Of a stretch of 64,000 bases of DNA, positions 19,235 to 29,399 are shown one piece after another; position 1 is the stretch's first letter; the number at the start of each line of letters is the position of its first letter. The stretch is taken from positions 62,001 to 126,000 of the forward strand of contig VUAW01000008.1 of assembly GCA_008711135.1 (NCBI GenBank), read 5' to 3'. Below the pieces are notes generated by a model. It ran no database searches and was not told the DNA's origin. It worked only from the letters and a program-made list of their open reading frames with translations. Origin of the DNA: Rhodobacteraceae bacterium LNNU 3342 (GTDB lineage Bacteria; Pseudomonadota; Alphaproteobacteria; Rhodobacterales; Rhodobacteraceae). A program made the translations under genes and the position numbers.

Positions 19235-20605
19235 TTACATCAACTTCCGGCGGCGTGTCACGCGAATATCCAGATCGGTGATCTTCTTGCGCAAGGTATT
19301 GCGATTGATCCCCAGAAGATCGGCACAACGCGCCTGATTTCCGGCGGTTGCATCCAGGGCAATCTCGATCAGTGGCAATTCCACCTCGCGCAGGATACGG
19401 GTGTAAAGCCCTGGCGCCGGAAGCTGGCCGCCGTGCAGGTCGAAATACCGCTTCAGATGTCGCGCGACAGAAGAGGAAAGCTTTTCGGAATCACCGTTCC
19501 CGCGCAGTGGCTCCATTGCGGGCTGGTTGCCCAGAACGGCCTCTACCTCAGTGCGCGTGATCTCTTCCTCGGGGCTGGTCACGACAAGACGCCGGATGGT
19601 GTTTTCCAACTGCCGCACGTTCCCGGGCCAACTGTAGGCGCGGATCAGATCCATGGCCGCAGGGGCTAGGCGTCGCACCGTTCCCGTGTCCCGTTCGGCC
19701 TTGGCAAGGAAATGCTCGGCCAGAAGTGGAATGTCGTCCACCCTTTCGCGCAGGCTCGGCACTGCGACGGCAACGCCGCCCAGGCGATAGAACAGGTCCT
19801 GCCGGAACTGTCCCGCCTCCATCCGCCGCATCAGGTCGGCTTGGGATGTTGCCATGATCCGGGGCGCGGTCTCACCCATGGTGTCAAGCATCCGCACGAT
19901 CCGGGTCTGGGCCTCCTCGTCGTAATCCGCAACCTCGTCGAACACGAGGCTCCCGCCCCGCGCCCGTGCCAGAAGGGTCGACGCCCCCTCGGCCCCGGCA
20001 AGATCGGCCGAGGATGCCACAACAAACGGCAGCGCCCGCCGGTCCGAGAAATCGTGGATCGCCCGCGCGATCAGCGACTTGCCCGTGCCGCTCTCGCCTG
20101 TGACCAGCACCGGGATGTCAGTGTTCATCACCCGCGCCACAAGACGGTAAAGCGCCTGCATCGAGGCCGTTCGTCCGACCAGCGGCAGGTCGTCGCCCCC
20201 TTCGCGCGGCGCGGCGTCCGTCTTGCGCGGCGCGGCGCGGCGCTTGGCCTCCAGCGCGCGCGAGGCGCGCTTCATCAGGTCCGGCAGGTCAAAGGGCTTG
20301 GGGAGGTAGTCATAGGCCTCGGCCTCGGCCGCCTGGATCGCAGTCATGATCGTGTTCTGGGCGGAAATCACGATGACCGGCAACCCCGGCCGCGCCTCGC
20401 CAATTTTCGGCAGCATCTGCAGCCCGTTGCCGTCGGGCATGATGACGTCGGAAATCACCAGGTCGCCCTTGCCCTCTTCGACCCAGCGCATCAGCGTCAT
20501 GAGGCTCGACGTCGCGTGCACCTTGCATCCTGCCCGCGTCAGGGCCTGCGTCAGCACGGTGCGGATCGTGCGGTCGTCATCGGCGACAAGTACCGTGCCA
20601 TCCAT
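19235..20605 (-). CDS. ntrC: Nitrogen regulator NtrC, sigma-54-independent type
   Basis: 456-residue response regulator. The receiver has D9, D10, phospho-acceptor D53 and K103. The AAA+ domain carries Walker [14 protein letters not shown] and Walker [11 protein letters not shown], and the Fis-type C-terminus ends with [18 protein letters not shown]. The GAFTGA loop is absent: the region runs [20 protein letters not shown]. In Rhodobacter capsulatus NtrC lacks this motif and activates sigma-70 polymerase (established knowledge); the same mode is inferred here. The start overlaps the ntrB stop by one base (TGATG). Confidence 0.95.
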   Translation of the reverse strand: MDGTVLVADDDRTIRTVLTQALTRAGCKVHATSSLMTLMRWVEEGKGDLVISDVIMPDGNGLQMLPKIGEARPGLPVIVISAQNTIMTAIQAAEAEAYDYLPKPFDLPDLMKRASRALEAKRRAAPRKTDAAPREGGDDLPLVGRTASMQALYRLVARVMNTDIPVLVTGESGTGKSLIARAIHDFSDRRALPFVVASSADLAGAEGASTLLARARGGSLVFDEVADYDEEAQTRIVRMLDTMGETAPRIMATSQADLMRRMEAGQFRQDLFYRLGGVAVAVPSLRERVDDIPLLAEHFLAKAERDTGTVRRLAPAAMDLIRAYSWPGNVRQLENTIRRLVVTSPEEEITRTEVEAVLGNQPAMEPLRGNGDSEKLSSSVARHLKRYFDLHGGQLPAPGLYTRILREVELPLIEIALDATAGNQARCADLLGINRNTLRKKITDLDIRVTRRRKLM

Positions 20606-21702
20606 CAGTCAGACTCCTTCTTTATGGGCGCGACCTCTTTGGGCGCGACAGGCAGCGAGACGCGGAAGACCGTGCGCCCCGGGACCGAGTCCACCGCGAT
20701 CCAGCCGCCGTGGTCGGAAATGATCTTGGACACCAGCGCGAGCCCCAGCCCGGTGCCGTTCTCGCGCCCGGAAACAAAGGGTTCAAAGATATCGGCGGCG
20801 ATTTCAGGCGCGATGCCCGGGCCATCATCAACGATCTCGATCGTCAGCGGCAGCGCGCGGCCCGTGCCGTCCTTTTGCCGCATCCGCAGTGAGATGTCAT
20901 AGTAGGTCCGCAGCCGGATCGTCCCGCCTTCGGCCCCCGCGGCCTCGGACGCGTTCTTGAGCAGGTTCAGGAACACCTGCAGCAACTGGTCTGCGTCCGC
21001 CCAGGTGGGCGGCAGCGAAGGATCATATTCCTCGATGAACTGCATCCGCGCGGCATAGCCCATGCGGGCCGAACGCTGCGCCCGATCCAACATGTCGTGG
21101 ATGTTGACGGCCTTGCAATCCGGCGGCCGCAGGTTGCCAAACTGTTCGACCTGTTCCAGCAGTTTCACGATGCGCCGGGTTTCCTCGACGATCAGATCGG
21201 TCAGTTCCCGATCCTCGTTCGACAGTTCCATCGACAAAAGCTGCGCCGCACCGGAAATCCCGGCCAGCGGGTTCTTGATTTCATGTGCCAGCATCTCGGC
21301 CATGCCGATGGCGGATTTCGCCGCCGATTTGACGGATGAGGCCCGCCCCAGCCGCCCCGCAATTTCACGGGGAGTAATCAGCAGCAGCACATGACCGGGG
21401 GCATCGCTGATGGGCCCGATCTGGATGTTGCATTGAAGCGGCGCCTTGTCCCCCGTACCCACATCCACGTCGTTGACGAACAGTGCCGACTGGTTGACGC
21501 GCACGCGGCCCAGCGCCTCGTCCATCGGTGCGTCGATGGCCAGCCTGTCCAGCACCGGCTGCCCTGCCAGCGACTTTGACGACGCGTTGAGGAACAGTTC
21601 CGCCGCCGGGTTGACCTCCAGCAGCCTGTTCTGCGGGTCGACTAGGAAGGCGGGGATCGGAAGCGACGTCCAGATGATGCCGGTGACGGGAACGCCGCTC
21701 AT
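20605..21702 (-). CDS. ntrB: Nitrogen sensor kinase NtrB
   Basis: 365-residue soluble kinase/phosphatase that controls NtrC according to PII and nitrogen status. A PAS-like N-terminus (about 10-110) is followed by the H box [16 protein letters not shown] with H140. The N box is [13 protein letters not shown]1 DDGPGIAPE and G2 GTGLGLALV. The start overlaps the dusB stop as ATGA, so dusB-ntrB-ntrC form a coupled unit, the classical nifR3-ntrB-ntrC arrangement. Confidence 0.96.
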   Translation of the reverse strand: MSGVPVTGIIWTSLPIPAFLVDPQNRLLEVNPAAELFLNASSKSLAGQPVLDRLAIDAPMDEALGRVRVNQSALFVNDVDVGTGDKAPLQCNIQIGPISDAPGHVLLLITPREIAGRLGRASSVKSAAKSAIGMAEMLAHEIKNPLAGISGAAQLLSMELSNEDRELTDLIVEETRRIVKLLEQVEQFGNLRPPDCKAVNIHDMLDRAQRSARMGYAARMQFIEEYDPSLPPTWADADQLLQVFLNLLKNASEAAGAEGGTIRLRTYYDISLRMRQKDGTGRALPLTIEIVDDGPGIAPEIAADIFEPFVSGRENGTGLGLALVSKIISDHGGWIAVDSVPGRTVFRVSLPVAPKEVAPIKKESD

Positions 21703-22688
21703 GCCGCGTGCCTTTCAACCAGTTCGAAGGCCGCCGGAAGCTGGCGCAGAACCGCCTTCGGGTCGGTCATCGTCAGCAGTTCCTTCCGGATGGCGTCAGG
21801 CGTGTTCGCAGCCTCGCAGTACCAGCCTAGGTGCTTTCGGGCCGTCCGCAGCCCGAGGTCGGGGCCATAGAAGGCCAGCATCGCCTCGTAATGCTCCGCA
21901 ACCATGTCCGCGCGTGCGGACCCTTCCGGAACCTCGGGCGGCTGCGTGCCATAGATCGCCGCGGATACCTGCGCCAGAAGCCACGGGCGCCCCTGCGCTC
22001 CCCGGCCGATCATGACCCCATCGGCGCCCGATGCCGCAAGCGCCTGCCGGGCCGCCGACACCCCCGTGATGTCGCCATTCGCGATGACCGAGATCGTGAC
22101 CGCCTCGCGCACGCGGCGGATCGCGGCCCAGTCGGCGCTGCCCTTGTAGAACTGGCAACGGGTGCGGCCGTGGATGGTGATCATACGAATGCCGGCACCT
22201 TCGGCCCTGCGGGCCAGATCAGGCGCATTCAGCAGCGTGTCGTCCCACCCCAGCCGGGTCTTGAGCGTCACCGGCACCTTCACGGCCGCCACAACCGCCT
22301 CGATCAGCCGCAGCGCATGGTCAAGATCGCGCATCAGCGCTGATCCGGAGTAGCCGTTGACGACCTTCTTAGCGGGGCAGCCCATGTTGATGTCGATGAT
22401 GCGGGCGCCCCCGGCCTCGGCCATGCGAGCGGCCTCGGCCATCCAATGCGCTTCGCGGCCCGCAAGCTGCACGGCCGTGCAAGCCTCTCCCAGCCCCAGA
22501 TCCATTCGGGCCTTCGCCTTGGCCGAAGGCCGGGCCGTCACCAGTTCCTGGCTTGCCACCATTTCCGACACCACCAGCCCTGCGCCGAACCGCGACACCA
22601 ACCGCCGGAACGGCAGATCGGTGATCCCGGCAAGGGGCGCCAGAAAAACGGGCGGGTTGATGGCGATGTCTGCCAGCTTTATGGACAA
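21699..22688 (-). CDS. dusB: tRNA-dihydrouridine synthase DusB (NifR3)
   Basis: 329-residue flavoprotein that reduces uridine in the tRNA D-loop. It shows FLAPLAGITDLPFRRL, the catalytic-cysteine segment DINMGCPAKKV, KTRLGWDD for tRNA/FMN contacts and VMIGRGAQGRPWLL for phosphate binding. The start is proposed as TTG at 22688, giving LSIKLADIAINPP, with AAGGA eight bases upstream. A longer ATG reading to 22772 adds 28 residues without family resemblance and would enter the ispDF promoter region. It is the first gene of the nitrogen-regulatory operon. Confidence 0.93.
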   Translation of the reverse strand: MSIKLADIAINPPVFLAPLAGITDLPFRRLVSRFGAGLVVSEMVASQELVTARPSAKAKARMDLGLGEACTAVQLAGREAHWMAEAARMAEAGGARIIDINMGCPAKKVVNGYSGSALMRDLDHALRLIEAVVAAVKVPVTLKTRLGWDDTLLNAPDLARRAEGAGIRMITIHGRTRCQFYKGSADWAAIRRVREAVTISVIANGDITGVSAARQALAASGADGVMIGRGAQGRPWLLAQVSAAIYGTQPPEVPEGSARADMVAEHYEAMLAFYGPDLGLRTARKHLGWYCEAANTPDAIRKELLTMTDPKAVLRQLPAAFELVERHAA

Positions 22689-22737
22689 CTGATTAATCCT
22701 TGTGCGCCTGCTTCCCGTGGGTAAGCCTTGACCAGTG

Positions 22738-22761
22738 GATTGGCAATTCGGCCCGCCAATC
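22738..22761. promoter_or_regulatory. Inverted repeat between divergent dusB and ispDF
   Basis: GATTGGC (22738-22744) is mirrored exactly by GCCAATC (22755-22761) around a 10-base spacer. It lies 50 bases upstream of the dusB start and 114 bases upstream of ispDF, in the shared divergent promoter region. It could be an operator, but no regulator family is indicated. Confidence 0.3.
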
Positions 22762-22875
22762 GCAACGATCAAAAACCGAACCTGCCGAATATTTGTGCAG
22801 TTCAGGGCGCATTTGCGGGACCATTGTCACCCCCGCCCGCATCTTTTAGACATAGCCGGCAGCAGGGGAAGTTTC

Positions 22876-24006
22876 ATGACATGGACGGCCATCATTGTCG
22901 CGGCAGGACGCGGCACCCGCGCGGGGGGTGAGATTCCCAAACAATGGCAACTGCTTGGCGCCCAGCCGGTGCTTGCCCATACGATCCGTGCCTTTGAACA
23001 GGCCGCCCCGGCCGAGGTTGTTCTTGTCCTCAACCCCGATGACATGGGTCGTGCCCGAACAATCGCCCCGCAGGCGCGGCTTGTGCCAGGGGGTGAAACG
23101 CGGGCTCAGTCAGTGCGCAATGCGCTTGAGGCGCTGGCGGATACACCTCCTGATCATGTGCTGATTCACGACGGCGCCCGGCCCATGGTTTCACCGATCC
23201 TGATTGGACGCGTGTTGACGGCGCTGGAAAAAGCGCCAGGGGCCGCGCCCGCGGTGCCGGTAACGGATGCGCTTTGGCGCGGGCAGGACGGCGTGGTCGG
23301 CGGGACGGTGGCGCGAGATGGGCTTTGGCGGGCGCAGACACCCCAAGGCTTCAGCTTTGCCGCTATCCTTGATGCCCACCGGGCGCATCCGGGCGATGCC
23401 GCCGACGACGTCGCCGTGGCCCGCGCGGCAGGGCTTGACGTGACCATCGTCGAGGGCGAGGAAGACAACCTCAAGATCACCCTGCCCGCCGATTTCGCGC
23501 GGGCGGCGCGGCTACTGGGGGGCCACATGGACATCAGGCTTGGCAACGGGTTCGACGTGCACCGGTTTGGGCCGGGGGACGGCGTCTGGCTGTGCGGGGT
23601 GTATGTGCCGCATCCACGTGGCCTCCAGGGACATTCCGATGCGGACGTCGGGATGCACGCCCTGACCGACGCGATCTATGGGGCGCTTGCCGACGGTGAC
23701 ATCGGCCAGCACTTCCCCCCTAGCGACCCGCAGTGGAAGGGCGCCGAAAGCCACATCTTCCTGCGCCATGCCGCGGAACGCGCCCGCGACCGCGGCTTCC
23801 GGATCAGCAACGCCGACGTGACCCTGATCTGCGAAAAACCCAAGGTCGGTCCTCACGCCCCCGCCATGCGCGAGGCTCTGGCCAAGATTCTGGGCGTCGA
23901 GCCCGACCGGATCAGCGTCAAGGCCACCACAAGCGAGCGCCTCGGCTTTACCGGGCGCGAGGAAGGCATTGCCGCCATCGCCACCGCCACGCTGGTATCG
24001 GCATGA
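22876..24006 (+). CDS. ispDF: Bifunctional IspD/IspF (MEP-pathway isoprenoid synthesis)
   Basis: 376-residue fusion performing two non-consecutive steps of the MEP pathway. The N-terminal cytidylyltransferase IspD (about 1-220) has [22 protein letters not shown] and TPQGFSF. The C-terminal IspF cyclodiphosphate synthase (about 221-376) has [35 protein letters not shown] and [17 protein letters not shown], including the metal-binding D-x-H. GGGGAA precedes the ATG at 22876; a longer frame upstream is not family-like. Fusion of these two enzymes is common in alphaproteobacteria. It heads a coupled ispDF-pgpA-cinA operon. Confidence 0.97.
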   Translation: MTWTAIIVAAGRGTRAGGEIPKQWQLLGAQPVLAHTIRAFEQAAPAEVVLVLNPDDMGRARTIAPQARLVPGGETRAQSVRNALEALADTPPDHVLIHDGARPMVSPILIGRVLTALEKAPGAAPAVPVTDALWRGQDGVVGGTVARDGLWRAQTPQGFSFAAILDAHRAHPGDAADDVAVARAAGLDVTIVEGEEDNLKITLPADFARAARLLGGHMDIRLGNGFDVHRFGPGDGVWLCGVYVPHPRGLQGHSDADVGMHALTDAIYGALADGDIGQHFPPSDPQWKGAESHIFLRHAAERARDRGFRISNADVTLICEKPKVGPHAPAMREALAKILGVEPDRISVKATTSERLGFTGREEGIAAIATATLVSA

Positions 24007-24494
24007 GCCGCCTGATCGCGACATTTTTCTACATCGGCTACCTGCGTCCCGGCCCCGGGACTTGGGGCTCGGCAGCCGCCGTGCCGGTTGGCTACCTGAT
24101 CCATGTGGCTGCGGGCTTCCCCGGCCTGGTTGTGGCGACGGTTCTGGCTTTTGCCTTGGGCTGGTGGGCCACGGCGCGGGAAACGGCTGGTTCCACGAAC
24201 CAAGACCCCTCGGAAATCGTCATCGACGAAGTGGTGGGCATGTGGATCGCGCTTTGGCCCCTGTCGTTCGGGATGTGGCACATGGGCCAGGACCCGTGGC
24301 TTTTCCCCTATCCCGGTTGGGTCGGCGGGTTCATCATGTTTCGGTTGTTCGACATCTGGAAACCCGGCCCCGTTGGCTGGGCTGACCGCAAGAAGGGGCC
24401 AATGGGCGTCATGCTGGATGATGTCATCGCAGGCATTCTAGCGGCACTGGTGGTCATGGCGGCCGCAGCCCTTGCGCATGGGGTGCTGATGTGA
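24003..24494 (+). CDS. pgpA: Phosphatidylglycerophosphatase A
   Basis: 163-residue membrane enzyme that dephosphorylates phosphatidylglycerol phosphate in the inner membrane. The family motifs are [14 protein letters not shown] near the N-terminus and [14 protein letters not shown] in the middle, with further hydrophobic segments and [14 protein letters not shown]. Its ATG overlaps the ispDF stop (ATGA), and its own stop overlaps the next start (GTGA). Confidence 0.93.
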   Translation: MSRLIATFFYIGYLRPGPGTWGSAAAVPVGYLIHVAAGFPGLVVATVLAFALGWWATARETAGSTNQDPSEIVIDEVVGMWIALWPLSFGMWHMGQDPWLFPYPGWVGGFIMFRLFDIWKPGPVGWADRKKGPMGVMLDDVIAGILAALVVMAAAALAHGVLM

Positions 24495-24961
24495 CCGACG
24501 CGGCCGATGTTCTGGCGACAGCACGTGCACGGAATTGGCGGATCGCCACGGCGGAAAGCTGCACGGGTGGGATGGTCTCGGCAGCGCTGACAGCGGTTGC
24601 GGGATCGTCCGACGTGTTCGATCGCGGCTTCGTCACCTATTCGAACGACGCCAAGGTACTGATGCTGGGTGTACGTGAAACGACGCTGGCTGCCCACGGC
24701 GCGGTGTCGGAACAGGTGGCGCGCGAAATGGCCGATGGGGCCGTGGCACGTTCCCTGGCCGAAGTTGCGGTGTCGATCACGGGTATCGCCGGCCCCGGCG
24801 GGTCGGAACACAAGCCCGAGGGGCGCGTCTGCTTTGCGATCGCCGCCCCCCGCCGGTCTACCCTGACCCAGACGGTGGAGTTCGGGCCACGTGGGCGCGA
24901 CGCGGTTCGCGTAGCCTCACTGCAGCATGCGCTGATGCTGCTGCGCGCCGCCTGCGACTGA
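24491..24961 (+). CDS. CinA C-terminal family nicotinamide-nucleotide amidohydrolase
   Basis: 156-residue stand-alone CinA C-terminal domain (PncC type), which deamidates NMN to nicotinate mononucleotide in NAD salvage. Signatures are AESCTGGMVS (catalytic serine/threonine region) and VSITGIAGPGG, with KPEGRVCFA after it. The start is GTG, overlapping the pgpA stop. It converges directly on the ratA/coq10-like gene with no spacer. Confidence 0.92.
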   Translation: MTDAADVLATARARNWRIATAESCTGGMVSAALTAVAGSSDVFDRGFVTYSNDAKVLMLGVRETTLAAHGAVSEQVAREMADGAVARSLAEVAVSITGIAGPGGSEHKPEGRVCFAIAAPRRSTLTQTVEFGPRGRDAVRVASLQHALMLLRAACD

Positions 24962-25420
24962 TCAGAGGGCGGGACGTGCGCCGTAAAGTTCCGCTGCGCG
25001 GCGTTCGAACGCGCGGACGATGCGCTGCATGGCATCGTTGAAGACGACCCCGATGATCCCCTGCAGGATCGCGTTGCGGAACTCGAAATCCGTGAAGAAC
25101 TCGACCTCGCAGCCGCCTTCGATTTCGGTGAACTGCCAGTAGCTTTTCATGTAGCGGAATGGGCCGTCCAGATATTCCGTGTCGATCCGCTTGCGCTCCG
25201 GCCACAGGGTCACCCGGCTGCCGAACCGTTCGCGAAACACCTTGAACGAGATGACGAGGTCGGCCTCCATGACCTCCCCCTCCTCGAACGGGCGGCGGGA
25301 CCGGATGCGCGCGGCGGAATTCCACGGCAGGAACTTCGGGTAGCTTTCCACGTCGGCGACAAGGTCGTACATCTCTTGCGGGGTGTAGGGCAGCTTGCGC
25401 TTTTCGGTATGGGTCGGCAT
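24962..25420 (-). CDS. RatA/Coq10-type START-domain protein (ubiquinone-binding-like)
   Basis: 152-residue polyketide cyclase/START fold of the Coq10/RatA/YfjG family. It opens [23 protein letters not shown] and shows [10 protein letters not shown] and [12 protein letters not shown]. Members help ubiquinone delivery to respiratory complexes in mitochondria and alphaproteobacteria, while the E. coli form has been called the RatA toxin. The Coq10 role is more likely here. The ATG at 25420 is preferred; upstream in-frame codons overlap the divergent phosphoribosyltransferase. Confidence 0.9.
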   Translation of the reverse strand: MPTHTEKRKLPYTPQEMYDLVADVESYPKFLPWNSAARIRSRRPFEEGEVMEADLVISFKVFRERFGSRVTLWPERKRIDTEYLDGPFRYMKSYWQFTEIEGGCEVEFFTDFEFRNAILQGIIGVVFNDAMQRIVRAFERRAAELYGARPAL

Positions 25421-25489
25421 GAGGGCCCCGGGACTGTTCAAGGTGGTCGGCGTTCTCGTATGATGCCGCCACGAAATCAAGGGGCGCGC

Positions 25490-26029
25490 ATGACGACAAG
25501 ACCTTATGTGATAGATCAGATGATTTCCGCGAAGGCAATCGCGGCCCGGGTAGAGGCATTGGCCACGGAAATCACCGCCCATTTCAAGGGCACGGACAAG
25601 CTGGTCGTGGTCGGGCTGCTGCGGGGCTCCTTTGTCTTCATCGCCGATCTGGTGCGGGAAATCGACCTGCCGGTCGAGGTCGATTTCCTTGAGGCGTCAA
25701 GCTATGGCAACGCCATGAGTTCCAGCCGCGAGGTGCGCATCCTGAAGGACCTGCGCGGGGAAATCGCAGGCCGCGACGTGCTGGTGGTCGAGGATATCGT
25801 GGACACGGGCTTTACCCTGAAACACGTGGTGTCCCTGCTGCGCAGCCGCGAACCCGCCCGGCTGGAGGTTTGCGCCCTTCTGGACAAGCCGTCACGGCGC
25901 GAGGTGGACATGCGCGCGACCTGGACCGGCTTTACCATCCCTGACGAATTCGTGGTCGGCTATGGCATCGACTTTGCCCAGCGCAACCGTAACCTGCCCT
26001 TCATCGGCAAAGTGAGGTTTACCGAATGA
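25490..26029 (+). CDS. hpt: Hypoxanthine phosphoribosyltransferase
   Basis: 179-residue type I phosphoribosyltransferase that salvages hypoxanthine, and probably guanine, using PRPP. The PRPP loop is [17 protein letters not shown], with [17 protein letters not shown] for pyrophosphate contacts and a flexible-loop region SYGNAMSSS. The purine-contact element [10 protein letters not shown] is near the end. AAGGGG precedes the ATG at 25490; earlier in-frame starts overlap the divergent gene. Its stop overlaps the next small gene by ATGA. Confidence 0.93.
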   Translation: MTTRPYVIDQMISAKAIAARVEALATEITAHFKGTDKLVVVGLLRGSFVFIADLVREIDLPVEVDFLEASSYGNAMSSSREVRILKDLRGEIAGRDVLVVEDIVDTGFTLKHVVSLLRSREPARLEVCALLDKPSRREVDMRATWTGFTIPDEFVVGYGIDFAQRNRNLPFIGKVRFTE

Positions 26030-26211
26030 ACCTGATCTGGCTGGTCCGCATGGCGCGCTGGGCCCGCAACCCGCCTTCGGCCCGGCAGGTGATCCTTGTA
26101 CTTGGGATCATTGCCTTTTGCCTCGCGCTGGCGGGTATAGAGCTGTTCGTGGGCTGGCCCGACTGGGCGACAACCGGGTCGGGCGGCCGCGTGCCCCGCT
26201 TCGCCCCCTGA
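26026..26211 (+). CDS. Small single-span membrane protein
   Basis: 61 residues. A basic N-terminus ([21 protein letters not shown]) is followed by one membrane helix (about 21-43) and a short polar tail. It is coupled to hpt by an ATGA overlap, and the reading frame has the codon pattern of its neighbours, which supports it as a real gene. It is not recognised by function. Confidence 0.65.
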   Translation: MNLIWLVRMARWARNPPSARQVILVLGIIAFCLALAGIELFVGWPDWATTGSGGRVPRFAP

Positions 26212-26218
26212 GTCCAGC

Positions 26219-26250
26219 GAACCGCCGCCGCGACGAGACTGCGGCGGTTC
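26219..26250 (+). terminator. Hairpin after the hpt operon
   Basis: GAACCGCCGC (26219-26228) pairs exactly with GCGGCGGTTC (26241-26250) around a 12-base loop, 8 bases after the stop of the small membrane gene. There is no T run after it, so termination strength is uncertain. Confidence 0.55.
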
Positions 26251-26315
26251 CAATCCATGGCCTGAGATGTTAGCGTTCCCGTCACTGAGTACGATCATCG
26301 GGTCAGGGAGCCATC

Positions 26316-26783
26316 ATGAGACTTCTCCACTGCATTACCCTTGGAAGTGCACTTTTCGCCGCCTCAGTTGCCATTGCCCAGGAAGCAGCCCCCGAACAGG
26401 ACCCCGCCGTCATCGCGCGGAAATCCCAGTTCCGGCTTTTCGCGCATCATCTGGGAACCATGGGCAACATGGCTCGCGGCACCACTGAATACGATGCGGA
26501 GCTGGCCGCCGCCGCAGCGCGCAACCTTTCGCTTGTCGCGTCACAGGATCAGGCCACCTTCTGGCCATCCGGCACCGACACCGAAAGCATCGAGGGGACG
26601 CGTGCCCTGCCCGTGATCTGGGACAACATGGACGAATTCGCCTCGCGCCTTGAAAACCTGCGCACGGCGGCATCGCGAATGGAGGATGTGGCGGGGACCG
26701 ATCTCGCGTCGCTGCAGGGGCGGATGAAGGAAGTTTCCGACGCTTGTGGGGCCTGCCACCGCGACTTCCGCCAGCCGGAGTAG
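26316..26783 (+). CDS. Cytochrome c' (class II cytochrome c)
   Basis: 155-residue periplasmic four-helix-bundle cytochrome. A signal peptide of about 21 residues (MRLLHCITLGSALFAASVAIA) is cut before QEAAPEQDP. The heme site is near the C-terminus, SDACGACHRDFR, as in class II cytochromes. Likely roles are NO binding or electron transfer. AGGGAG precedes the ATG. The gene lies 3 bases upstream of a diheme cytochrome c gene, so the two are probably co-expressed. Confidence 0.92.
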   Translation: MRLLHCITLGSALFAASVAIAQEAAPEQDPAVIARKSQFRLFAHHLGTMGNMARGTTEYDAELAAAAARNLSLVASQDQATFWPSGTDTESIEGTRALPVIWDNMDEFASRLENLRTAASRMEDVAGTDLASLQGRMKEVSDACGACHRDFRQPE

Positions 26784-26786
26784 CGT

Positions 26787-27710
26787 GTGGATTTCAAGCG
26801 CAAGAAGCCACGCAGGCGGGTTGGCCGCCTGCTTCAGCTGCTGGTCGTGCTGGGGCTGGTCGCCGTGGCAGCCGTGCTTTGGCTGACGCGGCCGCAACCT
26901 CTTGCGCCGGAAACGCTGGCCGGGCTGGAGGATGATCCGGCGCGGGGAGAACTGGTCTTCTGGGCGGCAGGCTGCGCCTCATGCCACTCGGCTGAAGGTG
27001 CCGAGGGCGAGGATCGTCTGGTCTTGGCAGGCGGCCGACGGTTTGTGTCCGACTTCGGGACCTTTGTCGCACCGAACATTTCGCCCGATCCGACCCACGG
27101 TATCGGCAACTGGTCGCTGCAGGATTTCGCCAATGCGGTTCTGCGCGGCGTCTCACCCGGAAGCCAGCACTATTACCCGGCCTTCCCGTATGCGTCTTAC
27201 CAGCGGATGGAGCCGCAGGACCTTGTCGATCTTTACGCGTACTTCACGACCCTGCCGCCCAGCAACCGCCCGAACGAGGCGCATGATGTGAACTTCCCCT
27301 TCAACATCCGCGCCGGCGTGGGTGTCTGGAAGTACCTGTTCATGGATGAGGCATGGACAGTCGAAGGCGACTTGACTGCCGAGGAAACCCGGGGTCGCTA
27401 TCTAGTCGAGGCACTGGCCCATTGCGGTGAATGCCACACGCCCCGCAGCGCGATGGGCGCGCTGGACCGGAACCGCTGGTTTGCAGGTGCGCCGAATCCT
27501 TTGGGCGAAGGGCGAATTCCGAACATCAGCCCTGCCCTGCTGCGCTGGAGCGAGGAAGACCTCGTCGCCTATTTCACTTATGGGCTTACACCAGACTTTG
27601 ACAGCGCCGGCGGCACCATGGCAGAAGTCATTCATGGCCTTGCCCAACTGCCGGAAAGCGACCGCGCGGCGATCGCTGCCTATCTTCAAAAGGTTGAACC
27701 GGTACAGTGA
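26787..27710 (+). CDS. Membrane-anchored diheme cytochrome c
   Basis: 307 residues with a basic N-terminus and one membrane helix (about 14-34) acting as anchor, followed by a periplasmic part with two heme sites. The sites are CASCH near residue 62 and CGECH near residue 213, and the methionine segments include YQRMEPQDLVDLYAYF. The layout resembles the cytochrome c subunits of membrane dehydrogenases (alcohol/aldehyde/gluconate type), but no dehydrogenase lies beside it. The start is GTG at 26787, four bases after the upstream stop, with a GGAG at the end of the preceding gene. Confidence 0.9.
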   Translation: MDFKRKKPRRRVGRLLQLLVVLGLVAVAAVLWLTRPQPLAPETLAGLEDDPARGELVFWAAGCASCHSAEGAEGEDRLVLAGGRRFVSDFGTFVAPNISPDPTHGIGNWSLQDFANAVLRGVSPGSQHYYPAFPYASYQRMEPQDLVDLYAYFTTLPPSNRPNEAHDVNFPFNIRAGVGVWKYLFMDEAWTVEGDLTAEETRGRYLVEALAHCGECHTPRSAMGALDRNRWFAGAPNPLGEGRIPNISPALLRWSEEDLVAYFTYGLTPDFDSAGGTMAEVIHGLAQLPESDRAAIAAYLQKVEPVQ

Positions 27711-27715
27711 CCTGC

Positions 27716-27734
27716 GGGCGCGTCAGGCGCGCCC
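27716..27734. terminator. Bidirectional hairpin between cytochrome c and lipA
   Basis: GGGCGCG (27716-27722) pairs exactly with CGCGCCC (27728-27734) across a 5-base loop. It overlaps the last codons of lipA and starts 6 bases after the cytochrome stop, so it can serve both convergent genes. No T run is seen. Confidence 0.55.
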
Positions 27735-28673
27735 GAGCCGTTCCAGCCGCGCCGCCCGAAGCCGCGCGAAATCGTCCCCGGCATGATAGCTCGACCGTGT
27801 CAGTGGGGTCGAGGAGACCATCAGGAAGCCCTTGCCATAGGCGGCTTTCTCATAGCTCGCGAATTCGTCGGGGGTGACGAAGCGGTCCACCCGGTGATGG
27901 CGCGGCGTCGGCTGCAGGTACTGGCCGATGGTCAGGAAATCGACATCGGCGGCACGCATGTCATCCATGACCTGCAGCACCGATTGACGATCCTCGCCCA
28001 GCCCCACCATGATGCCGGACTTGGTGAACATCGTCGGGTCCAGCTCCTTCACCCGCTGCAGCAGGCGCAGGCTGTGGAAGTAGCGGGCGCCGGGCCGCAC
28101 CTCGGGGTAGAGGCCGGGCACGGTTTCCAGGTTGTGGTTGAACACGTCGGGCCGCGCCTCGACCACGACCTCAAGCACCTTGGGATCGCATTTCAGGAAG
28201 TCGGGCGTCAGGATCTCGATCGTCGTCTGGGGCGAACGGTGGCGGATTGCACGGATGGTCTGGGCGAAATGATCCGCCCCCCCATCTTCCAGATCATCCC
28301 GGTCGACCGAGGTGACGACCACGTGGTTCAGCCCCAGCTTCTGCACCGCATGGGCGACGCGGCCGGGTTCGAAGGCATCCAAGTTCTGCGGTCGCCCGGT
28401 AGCAACGTTGCAGAAGGTGCAGCCGCGGGTGCAGATCTCGCCCATGATCATCATGGTGGCATGGCCCTGGCTCCAGCATTCGCCCACGTTGGGGCAGCCT
28501 GCTTCCTCGCACACGGTGACCAGCTTGTTTTCGCGGATGATGTCGCGCGTTTCCTTGTAGCCTGCGGAAACCGGCGCCTTCACACGGATCCAGTCCGGCT
28601 TCTTGGGCTGTTCGTTGACAGGCCGGTGGGCCTTTTCGGGGTGGCGCTGGTCCGGGATCTTGAGGTCGCGCAA
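27723..28673 (-). CDS. lipA: Lipoyl synthase
   Basis: 316-residue radical SAM enzyme that inserts two sulfurs into octanoyl chains on lipoyl domains. Both clusters are visible: the auxiliary [4Fe-4S] ligands in [12 protein letters not shown] and the radical SAM C-x3-C-x2-C in [13 protein letters not shown], with the terminal RSSYHA region. The start is proposed as TTG at 28673, giving [18 protein letters not shown], with GGGGAA upstream. The ATG reading to 28745 adds residues that do not resemble the family. Confidence 0.95.
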   Translation of the reverse strand: MRDLKIPDQRHPEKAHRPVNEQPKKPDWIRVKAPVSAGYKETRDIIRENKLVTVCEEAGCPNVGECWSQGHATMMIMGEICTRGCTFCNVATGRPQNLDAFEPGRVAHAVQKLGLNHVVVTSVDRDDLEDGGADHFAQTIRAIRHRSPQTTIEILTPDFLKCDPKVLEVVVEARPDVFNHNLETVPGLYPEVRPGARYFHSLRLLQRVKELDPTMFTKSGIMVGLGEDRQSVLQVMDDMRAADVDFLTIGQYLQPTPRHHRVDRFVTPDEFASYEKAAYGKGFLMVSSTPLTRSSYHAGDDFARLRAARLERLGRA

Positions 28674-28845
28674 GGGAGTTCCCCATCGTTGCGGTGTCGA
28701 ACGACAGATAAGCGGTTCGATGCAGAATGGCAACGCCCGCCGCATCCAGTCTGCCGCTGCACCGCAGCAGGTGGTTGAGCCCGCAGCGCCCCGCCGGTAT
28801 GACGCCGTCGGGGAGGATCATTGAAATGACAACAGGATCAGGATC

Positions 28846-29391
28846 ATGCAAACCGGCGCCAGACTGCCTCAGGTAACTTTCCGCACCCGCGTTCGCGACG
28901 AATCCATCGAGGGGCCGAACCCGTTCCGCTGGCAGGACATGACGACGGCCGACTATTTCGGCGGCAAGCGCGCGATCCTTTTCGCGCTTCCGGGGGCCTT
29001 CACGCCCACCTGCTCGACCTACCAGCTGCCGGGGTTCGAACAGAACTTCGAGGAGTTCCAGCAGCTCGGCATCGACGCGATCTACTGCCTCTCCGTCAAC
29101 GACGCCTTCGTGATGAACAAATGGGCCGAGGCGCAGGGCTGCAAGAACGTGCAGGCGATCCCGGACGGTTCGGGTGAATTCACCCGCCGCGTGGGCATGC
29201 TTGTCCGCAAGGACAACCTCGGCTTTGGCCTGCGCAGCTGGCGCTATGCCGCCATCATCAACAACGGCGTGGTCGAGGCATGGTTCGAGGAACCCGGCCT
29301 TTGCGACAACCACGCCGAAGACCCGTATGGCGTCTCCTCGCCGGAAAACCTGCTGGAATGGCTCCGCGCTTCGCGCGAGCAAGCCGCCTGA
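28846..29391 (+). CDS. Peroxiredoxin, Prx5-type
   Basis: 181-residue thiol peroxidase. The peroxidatic site is LPGAFTPTCSTY with C56; the absence of a conserved partner cysteine near the C-terminus suggests a 1-Cys or glutathione-dependent mechanism like Prx5. Segments GIDAIYCLSVNDAFVMNKW and GFGLRSWRYA are typical. AGGA precedes the ATG. It faces oxyR and katA, forming an oxidative stress neighbourhood. Confidence 0.93.
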   Translation: MQTGARLPQVTFRTRVRDESIEGPNPFRWQDMTTADYFGGKRAILFALPGAFTPTCSTYQLPGFEQNFEEFQQLGIDAIYCLSVNDAFVMNKWAEAQGCKNVQAIPDGSGEFTRRVGMLVRKDNLGFGLRSWRYAAIINNGVVEAWFEEPGLCDNHAEDPYGVSSPENLLEWLRASREQAA

Positions 29392-29399
29392 GAACAGCT

